DNA from: an uncultured Eggerthella sp.
GTDB lineage: Bacteria > Actinomycetota > Coriobacteriia > Coriobacteriales > Eggerthellaceae
Direction: 5' to 3'
Length of the DNA: 9,263 nt
Assembly: GCA_900544455.1 (NCBI GenBank)
Contig: UQVJ01000069.1
Coordinates: 1 to 9,263 of the forward strand
This document shows, piece by piece, positions 5,606 to 9,263 of the stretch. Each line of letters starts with the position of its first letter. The first letter of the stretch is position 1. Both the position numbers and the translations under genes were made by a program. The notes beneath the pieces are model-generated. The model was not told where the DNA came from and did no database searches. It was given only the letters and a program-made list of their open reading frames with translations.

Positions 5606-6322
5606 ATGAGCATCAATAGCAAACATACCCCCACCCTCAGCAGCGAAACCCCCTCAGAAGCCCGCAACCGGCTAAGAGCCCAGGCGAAGAAAGCGCGCTC
5701 CGCCCTTGTGCCTAAAGTGCGCGCAAGCAAAAGCGAACAGATCTGCACAGAGTTAAGCCAGCACCTTGACGCCCTGATGGCCGAAATGCCCCGAGAAAAA
5801 CCCACAGTCGGCGTATACTCCGCATTTCCCTGGGAAGTTAACCTGGCAAGCTTCATCGACTATGCCTACCTGCGGGGCTGCAACGTTGCCTTTCCCTGCA
5901 TGATGCCTGATGCCCAAGGCATCCCCGATGCTCCAGGGCGCGGCATGCACGAACCGGGGTCAGACCCCAGCGTTCTGCACATCACTCAGCAAACCATGGA
6001 AATGCGCTTGGTTGGAGCCGAGGCATTCCACGACAACTGCGTGCCATTTCTGAACGATCCACTGAAGGAATACCATCATGACAGTCCCGAGCTTGCCGCC
6101 ATGCCCTATGTTGCCGCTAGCGAACTTGCTTTCATCGTGGTTCCCGCTGTAGGGTTCGACGCAAACGGCAACCGCTTAGGATACGGGGCGGGCAACTACG
6201 ACCGCTACCTTTGTCAACTTACTGATGCATGCCATGTTGTCGGTGTCGCCTTTGCCGAACAGAGGGTTGCCCCCATCCCGACAGAAAGCCACGACATCCC
6301 CCTTCCCTTCGTTACCGCTTAA
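5606..6322 (+). CDS. 5-formyltetrahydrofolate cyclo-ligase (5,10-methenyltetrahydrofolate synthetase)
   Basis: This cytosolic enzyme uses ATP to convert 5-formyltetrahydrofolate to 5,10-methenyltetrahydrofolate, returning stored folate to one-carbon metabolism. The N-terminal basic helix (ARNRLRAQAKKARSAL, residues 19-34) is the usual substrate-binding start. GVYSAFPWEVNL (69-80) fits the next conserved strand. FDANGNRLGYGAGNYDRYL (184-202) is the family's hallmark nucleotide/folate motif, and the end VGVAFAEQRV...ESHDIPL is typical. At 238 residues it is longer than the usual 185-205, owing to an N-terminal extension of about 17 residues and a loop near residues 101-125. The upstream in-frame ATG at 5597 overlaps the -10 element, so I prefer 5606. 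It lies 144 bases after the regulator gene and appears to be transcribed separately. Function is confident; the start is less so. Confidence 0.92.
   Translation: MSINSKHTPTLSSETPSEARNRLRAQAKKARSALVPKVRASKSEQICTELSQHLDALMAEMPREKPTVGVYSAFPWEVNLASFIDYAYLRGCNVAFPCMMPDAQGIPDAPGRGMHEPGSDPSVLHITQQTMEMRLVGAEAFHDNCVPFLNDPLKEYHHDSPELAAMPYVAASELAFIVVPAVGFDANGNRLGYGAGNYDRYLCQLTDACHVVGVAFAEQRVAPIPTESHDIPLPFVTA
5956..5968. repeat. 13-base perfect palindrome inside the cyclo-ligase gene
   Basis: GGGGTCAGACCCC has six paired bases on each side of a central A. It encodes part of residues 117-121 (PGSDP), in a loop that is extra relative to most family members. The sequence could be a small mobile or REP-like palindrome inserted in frame, or chance. 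Only one copy is present in this window. Confidence 0.4.
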
Positions 6323-6325
6323 GAG

Positions 6326-6423
6326 CATGTTTCGCTTCGGGGGCGGCTCAGGTGTGTACCCCGAGATGCGGAGCAGCCAGCAAAATGGGGCGAATCCCCA
6401 CTTACGCCCGCGTTGTTTCATTT
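6326..6423 (+). other. Compact structured intergenic segment, possible small RNA or 3'-UTR element
   Basis: Between the cyclo-ligase stop and the next promoter, a three-way fold can be drawn. GGGC (6341-6344) pairs with GCCC (6406-6409). Inside it lies GCTC/GAGC (6346-6349 with 6371-6374), or alternatively GGCT/AGCC (6345-6348 with 6375-6378). A clean TGGGG-CGAAT-CCCCA hairpin (6386-6400) completes it. Competing pairings exist, such as GGGG 6339-6342 with CCCC 6359-6362. CTCAGG...GGAGCAGCC recalls the symmetric loop of SRP RNA, but the GGAA tetraloop is missing and the spacing is too long. I can name no family. Strand is assumed from gene direction. Confidence 0.3.
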
Positions 6424-6458
6424 CCTTTACATACACCTTCACCTGCATGAAAGCGCAC

Positions 6459-6464
6459 TACAAT
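6459..6464 (+). promoter_or_regulatory. -10 element upstream of the HdeD-like gene
   Basis: TACAAT matches the -10 consensus at 5 of 6 positions and would start RNA at about 6471, leaving a 5' leader of roughly 23 bases that contains the ribosome site AGAAGGG (6481-6487). The -35 is weak: CTTCAC at 6437-6442 gives a 16-base spacer. The 11-mer AAACGCAACGT (6470-6480) covers the predicted start and recurs upstream of the antiporter gene. Confidence 0.5.
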
Positions 6465-6493
6465 GAGGGAAACGCAACGTAGAAGGGTTAATC

Positions 6494-7018
6494 ATGAACA
6501 CGAAAACCGAACGGAACTGGCAGCTTATCGTTGCCGGCATATTGTTTATCATCTTTGGCTTGGTATGCGCATTCTTCCCAGGCCTCACCCTTGCATCCAT
6601 CGCGTTTATCGTTGGCGCCGCCTTTATGGTTTCCGGTGTTGTCAATATCGCAACGTTCATTCGCGATCGTGATCTCCTGGGCTTTTCCGGATGGATCCTG
6701 GCCTACGGCATCCTTGATGTACTCATTGGAGCCATGTTTGTAATTCACCCCTTTGCCTTTGCCGCAGTGCTGCCTTGGGTTATCGGCGCATTCGTCTTGG
6801 TCTTCGGCATTTATGAAGTTGTGACAACCTTCATGGTCAAGCGCGCGGGCCTTCCCCTTTGGGGTTGGATGCTGTTCTCGGGCGTCGTTTCCATCGTTAT
6901 CGGATTCATGTTCTTCTCCATTCCCGAAATGCTTGCACTGTTCATCGCCCTGTTCGCGCTTCTTCGAGGCGTGGATCTTATTGTTGTGGGGGCGAATGCA
7001 GGAAAGTACTTCCTGTAA
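6494..7018 (+). CDS. HdeD/DUF308-family six-helix membrane protein
   Basis: A 174-residue, very hydrophobic protein preceded by AGAAGGG at 6481-6487, six bases from ATG 6494. Six membrane helices can be placed at about residues 10-28, 31-55, 64-83, 88-110, 121-141 and 145-167. They form three similar two-helix units, each with Gly- and aromatic-rich turns, e.g. LIVAGILFIIFGLVCAFFPG, GWILAYGILDVLIGAMFVI and GWMLFSGVVSIVIGFMFF. This internal repeat and size are the signature of the HdeD/DUF308 family. In Escherichia coli HdeD contributes to acid resistance at high cell density, but the molecular activity is unknown and should not be assumed here. The neighbouring antiporter, 204 bases downstream with its own promoter, fits a broad pH/ion stress theme. 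There is no catalytic motif or signal peptide apart from the first helix. Confidence 0.82.
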   Translation: MNTKTERNWQLIVAGILFIIFGLVCAFFPGLTLASIAFIVGAAFMVSGVVNIATFIRDRDLLGFSGWILAYGILDVLIGAMFVIHPFAFAAVLPWVIGAFVLVFGIYEVVTTFMVKRAGLPLWGWMLFSGVVSIVIGFMFFSIPEMLALFIALFALLRGVDLIVVGANAGKYFL

Positions 7019-7066
7019 CCGATCGCATTTACGCACCGTCCACCCGTTACGCCTTCCTTCGCTCAT

Positions 7067-7087
7067 AAACGCAACGTTATGGCAACG
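7067..7087. promoter_or_regulatory. Repeated GCAACG site upstream of the antiporter -10
   Basis: GCAACG occurs at 7071-7076 and 7082-7087, 11 bp apart, about one helical turn. CGTT (7075-7078) and AACG (7084-7087) also form a small inverted repeat. AAACGCAACGT (7067-7077) is identical to 6470-6480 next to the HdeD-like promoter. The cluster occupies the space where the antiporter promoter lacks a recognisable -35, so an activator site is conceivable. Confidence 0.3.
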
Positions 7088-7096
7088 AAGCTAGCC

Positions 7097-7102
7097 TATA
7101 AT
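7097..7102 (+). promoter_or_regulatory. Consensus -10 element of the antiporter gene
   Basis: A perfect TATAAT would start transcription at about 7109, giving a leader of about 114 bases before ATG 7223. No -35 match is present 15-19 bases upstream, which suggests dependence on an activator or a relaxed promoter. It is the best -10 in the 204-base gap. Confidence 0.55.
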
Positions 7103-7129
7103 CGGCACAGTTGAAAAAGCGCATGCAAG

Positions 7130-7186
7130 GCTGCGCTGGAAATGCATCATGCGCGGCTTCGCTAGCCGCCGCCTTCCCAGCGCAGC
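7130..7186 (+). promoter_or_regulatory. Two-stage hairpin in the antiporter leader
   Basis: GCTGCGCTGG (7130-7139) and CCAGCGCAGC (7177-7186) form a perfect ten-base-pair stem. Inside it, GCGGCT (7153-7158) and AGCCGC (7164-7169) form a second stem with a five-base loop. The structure ends 22 bases before the ribosome site TAAGGAG (7209-7215), which it does not cover. No T tract follows, so it is not a simple terminator. A cis-regulatory RNA, a protein-binding site or an mRNA-stabilising hairpin are all possible. I see no T-box or known riboswitch core. Confidence 0.45.
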
Positions 7187-7222
7187 ATCGCCTGCGCCCT
7201 ATTTGCAGTAAGGAGACTGTAC

Positions 7223-8851
7223 ATGGAAGGCTTTGAGCTTCTTTCCACCGGTGCTTGGTCTATTCTGCCGCCGCTTCTGGCGCTAGGCCTCGCCCTTATC
7301 ACCAAGGAGGTGTATTCCTCCCTGCTGGTTGGCGTGTTCTCGGGTCTTATCATTTACGAGTTCTGCCTTGAAGGCGTCGGCTTCGACCAGCTCATCACCG
7401 CATTTACACTTATCCCTCAGGTTATGGCGGAGCAAATCTCATCGAATGCGGCGCTTATCTTGTTCTTAGCGTTATTAGGAGCGCTGGTTGTCATCATCGC
7501 CATTGCCGGCGGTTCGCGCGCATATGCCGAGTGGGCCGCAAAGCACATCAAGAGCGCTCGCATGGCAACCGTTATGACGGCTCTTCTGGGTATCGTGGTA
7601 TTCGTTGACGACTACTTCAATTGCCTCACCGTTGGTGCCGTTATGCGCCCCGTAACCGACAAGTTCCGCATCAGCCATGAAAAACTGGCATGGATCATCG
7701 ACTCCACCGCTGCCCCGGTGTGCATCATTGCCCCCGTTTCCTCGTGGGCAGTCGCCATGGGTGGCTACATGGGCGAAAACGGCTTCAACACGTTCGTTGC
7801 CTCCATTCCGTACAACCTCTACGCGCTGGTAACCATCGTGTTCGTGTTCGCTATGTGCGGCTTCGGCAAAGACTTTTTCAGCATGGGCAAGGCTCAGCGT
7901 GACTGTGACGCTCATACCTACAGCCCCATTCCGCCTCATGCCTCAGCTCTGGAAACGGTATCCAAGGCGGGCGTTCCCAGCAATCCCGATGCCGTCGAAA
8001 CCGTAATCACCGAGCAGTCCGACCTGGAAGGCGCCACGAAGGCGGTCGAGCAGTTCAAGGGTTTGGATGTCTCCCCCAACGGCAAGGTGTTCGACCTGGT
8101 AATCCCTATCGTAGTGCTTATCGTGTTCTCCATCACGGGCATGCTGTATGTTGGCGGCTTCTTTGAAGGCGTAGACTTCGCAACCGCCGTTGGCGAAAAC
8201 CCCATCGGCGGACTGTGCATCGGTGCCGCTGTGGCATTGGTGGTCGCCGCATGCATGTTCCTGCCCCGCAAGCTCACCACTCTGGTTGGCTTCACCGAAG
8301 GCGCTTCCGAAGGCGTTCGCTCTATGGTGGGCGCCATCATGATCCTCGTCTTGGCCTGGAGCTTGGGCGGCGCCTGCCGCTACATGCTGGGTACGGGCGA
8401 ATTCGTTTCCAACTTCCTTACCACCATGGGCTTTGAGCTTTCGTTCCTGCCTGCCGTCATCTTCGTGGTTTCCGGCTTCATCGGGTTCGCCATGGGCACT
8501 TCTTGGGGCACCGCCGCTTTGATCCTGCCCATCGTTTTGGGAGTATTCCCCGAAAGCGACCCGCTGTTCCTGGTTACCATCGGCGCAACGCTCGCCGGCG
8601 CAGTATATGGCGACCACATCTCGCCCATCTCCGATACCACTATCCTTTCTTCTGCCGGCGCGGAATGTAACCATCTGCGCCACGTGGCAACCCAGTTGCC
8701 CTACGCTTCCCTGGTTGCCGTCATCTGCTTGTTTGGATATCTGGTTGCCGGCTTCACCGGCTCACCTTGGCCTTCGCTTATCGGCGGCATCGTCGTTGCC
8801 CTCGTTGTCGTTATTGCGACGCGCGTGTTTGGCAACAAGGAAGCTGCATAG
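7223..8851 (+). CDS. nhaC: NhaC-family Na+/H+ antiporter
   Basis: A 542-residue membrane protein with about 12-13 hydrophobic helices; TAAGGAG (7209-7215) lies seven bases before ATG. It would exchange external H+ for internal Na+ to control sodium load and cytoplasmic pH, though some NhaC-superfamily members instead carry amino or organic acids. The NhaC signature is clear: FVDDYFNCLTVGAVMRPVTD (residues 127-146) with the paired acidic residues Asp129-Asp130, then KLAWIIDSTAAPVCIIAPVS (154-173). In the second half, GFAMGTSWGTAALILPIV (421-438) and GAVYGDHISPISDTTILSSA (459-478) are the matching repeat motifs. A hydrophilic loop (about 216-288) divides the halves and is fairly long for the family. 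The gene is monocistronic by position, between its own promoter and the terminator at 9006. Family is confident; the exact ion is inferred. Confidence 0.9.
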   Translation: MEGFELLSTGAWSILPPLLALGLALITKEVYSSLLVGVFSGLIIYEFCLEGVGFDQLITAFTLIPQVMAEQISSNAALILFLALLGALVVIIAIAGGSRAYAEWAAKHIKSARMATVMTALLGIVVFVDDYFNCLTVGAVMRPVTDKFRISHEKLAWIIDSTAAPVCIIAPVSSWAVAMGGYMGENGFNTFVASIPYNLYALVTIVFVFAMCGFGKDFFSMGKAQRDCDAHTYSPIPPHASALETVSKAGVPSNPDAVETVITEQSDLEGATKAVEQFKGLDVSPNGKVFDLVIPIVVLIVFSITGMLYVGGFFEGVDFATAVGENPIGGLCIGAAVALVVAACMFLPRKLTTLVGFTEGASEGVRSMVGAIMILVLAWSLGGACRYMLGTGEFVSNFLTTMGFELSFLPAVIFVVSGFIGFAMGTSWGTAALILPIVLGVFPESDPLFLVTIGATLAGAVYGDHISPISDTTILSSAGAECNHLRHVATQLPYASLVAVICLFGYLVAGFTGSPWPSLIGGIVVALVVVIATRVFGNKEAA

Positions 8852-9005
8852 AACCGCACCTTTGGCACCAAGAATGGCTGCCGAGCGCTTTGCACCTTCG
8901 ACCCAAGGAAGGCGGCACATCGCGCAACCACGGCGCCAAAAGCTGCCGTGCGCATTGCGCTCCTGAGTTAAGGGTGGCAAGGCATATCGCACCAAAGCGC
9001 ACCAT

Positions 9006-9035
9006 GAAGGAGTCCTTCGGGACTCCTTCCCTTTT
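9006..9035 (+). terminator. Rho-independent terminator of the antiporter transcript
   Basis: GAAGGAGTCC (9006-9015) pairs perfectly with GGACTCCTTC (9020-9029) around the very stable tetraloop TTCG, followed by CCTTTT. Ten pairs plus UUCG and a short U tract are typical of an intrinsic terminator. It lies 155 bases after the antiporter stop, leaving a long 3' untranslated region without other visible features. The opposite strand lacks a T tract, so it works in the plus direction only. Confidence 0.85.
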
Positions 9036-9263
9036 GCCCTGCAGCCCTTCTTTCTCCTCCTCTTTTTGTCCTATAGCCTCTTTCGCCCAGACAACAACAG
9101 AGGCCAAGTGCGTGGACTCACCATCTAAGACCTCGGGCGATGCGCCCAGGCAAAGTATGAGGGCAGATCATCTTGCTGTTTCAGGGAAAACTCCAAACAA
9201 GGCATGGCGAGAAACAAACATTTTGTACCCTCGGGCAACCAAAGAGCGACTTTCTGGCAGAAT
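9036..9263. other. Terminal stretch without a supported gene
   Basis: No convincing reading frame with a ribosome site is present on either strand. One hairpin can be drawn, CCT-C-GGGCG / CGCCC-AGG (9131-9150, loop ATG), and a longer-range GAGGG (9159-9163) / CCCTC (9228-9232) pairing frames the last part. This may be the upstream control region of a gene beyond the edge. I assign nothing firmly. Confidence 0.3.

Noticed and set aside
6326..6423. SRP (4.5S) RNA, 6S RNA or tRNA
   Set aside because: The SRP tetraloop and spacing are missing, the segment is too short for 6S RNA, and the T-arm-like hairpin has a five-base loop without TTC and no matching anticodon arm.
8607..8966. 119-residue plus-strand open frame over the end of the antiporter gene
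   Set aside because: It overlaps conserved NhaC coding sequence in another frame and has no independent evidence.

Overview
The window most likely comes from a GC-rich actinobacterium of the class Coriobacteriia, probably the Eggerthellaceae. The main reason is the gene at 3974, which joins a roughly 12-helix membrane domain to a C-terminal LuxR-type helix-turn-helix, an architecture abundant in that family. The NRAMP-related magnesium-transporter type at 2213, the strong use of G/C-ending codons and the compact gene spacing agree. The genus cannot be fixed from sequence alone.

Layout. The left edge cuts a minus-strand tRNA-Arg(ACG) with its own promoter. A C-rich intergenic stretch with a degenerate repeat array follows (about 208-440). 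A strongly structured 5' leader (three large consecutive hairpins, 654-819) then precedes a two-gene unit. The first gene encodes two PRC-barrel-like domains, an MgtE N-terminal domain, a CBS pair and one C-terminal membrane helix, but no MgtE pore. The second, 15 nt downstream, encodes an NRAMP-family carrier whose metal-site residues are changed in the way expected of NRAMP-related magnesium transporters. A hairpin ends this unit.

A 438-base spacer with a 28-bp direct repeat and an inverted repeat leads to the membrane LuxR-type regulator (3974-5461). Next come 5-formyltetrahydrofolate cyclo-ligase, probably read from a leaderless mRNA (5606-6322), a compact structured intergenic segment (6326-6423), a six-helix HdeD/DUF308 protein (6494-7018) and an NhaC-type Na+/H+ antiporter (7223-8851) with a hairpin-bearing leader. 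A textbook UUCG terminator (9006-9035) ends the antiporter transcript. The last 230 bases hold no gene that I can support.

How it fits together. All protein genes lie on the plus strand, but only the first two form a clear operon. The best candidate for an undescribed system is that pair. MgtE normally carries its Mg2+-sensing gate and its pore in one chain. Here the gate-like module is a separate, membrane-anchored protein encoded beside an unrelated carrier that probably moves Mg2+, behind a structured leader that I cannot match to the canonical M-box riboswitch. The other genes fit ion, pH and envelope homeostasis plus housekeeping folate metabolism.
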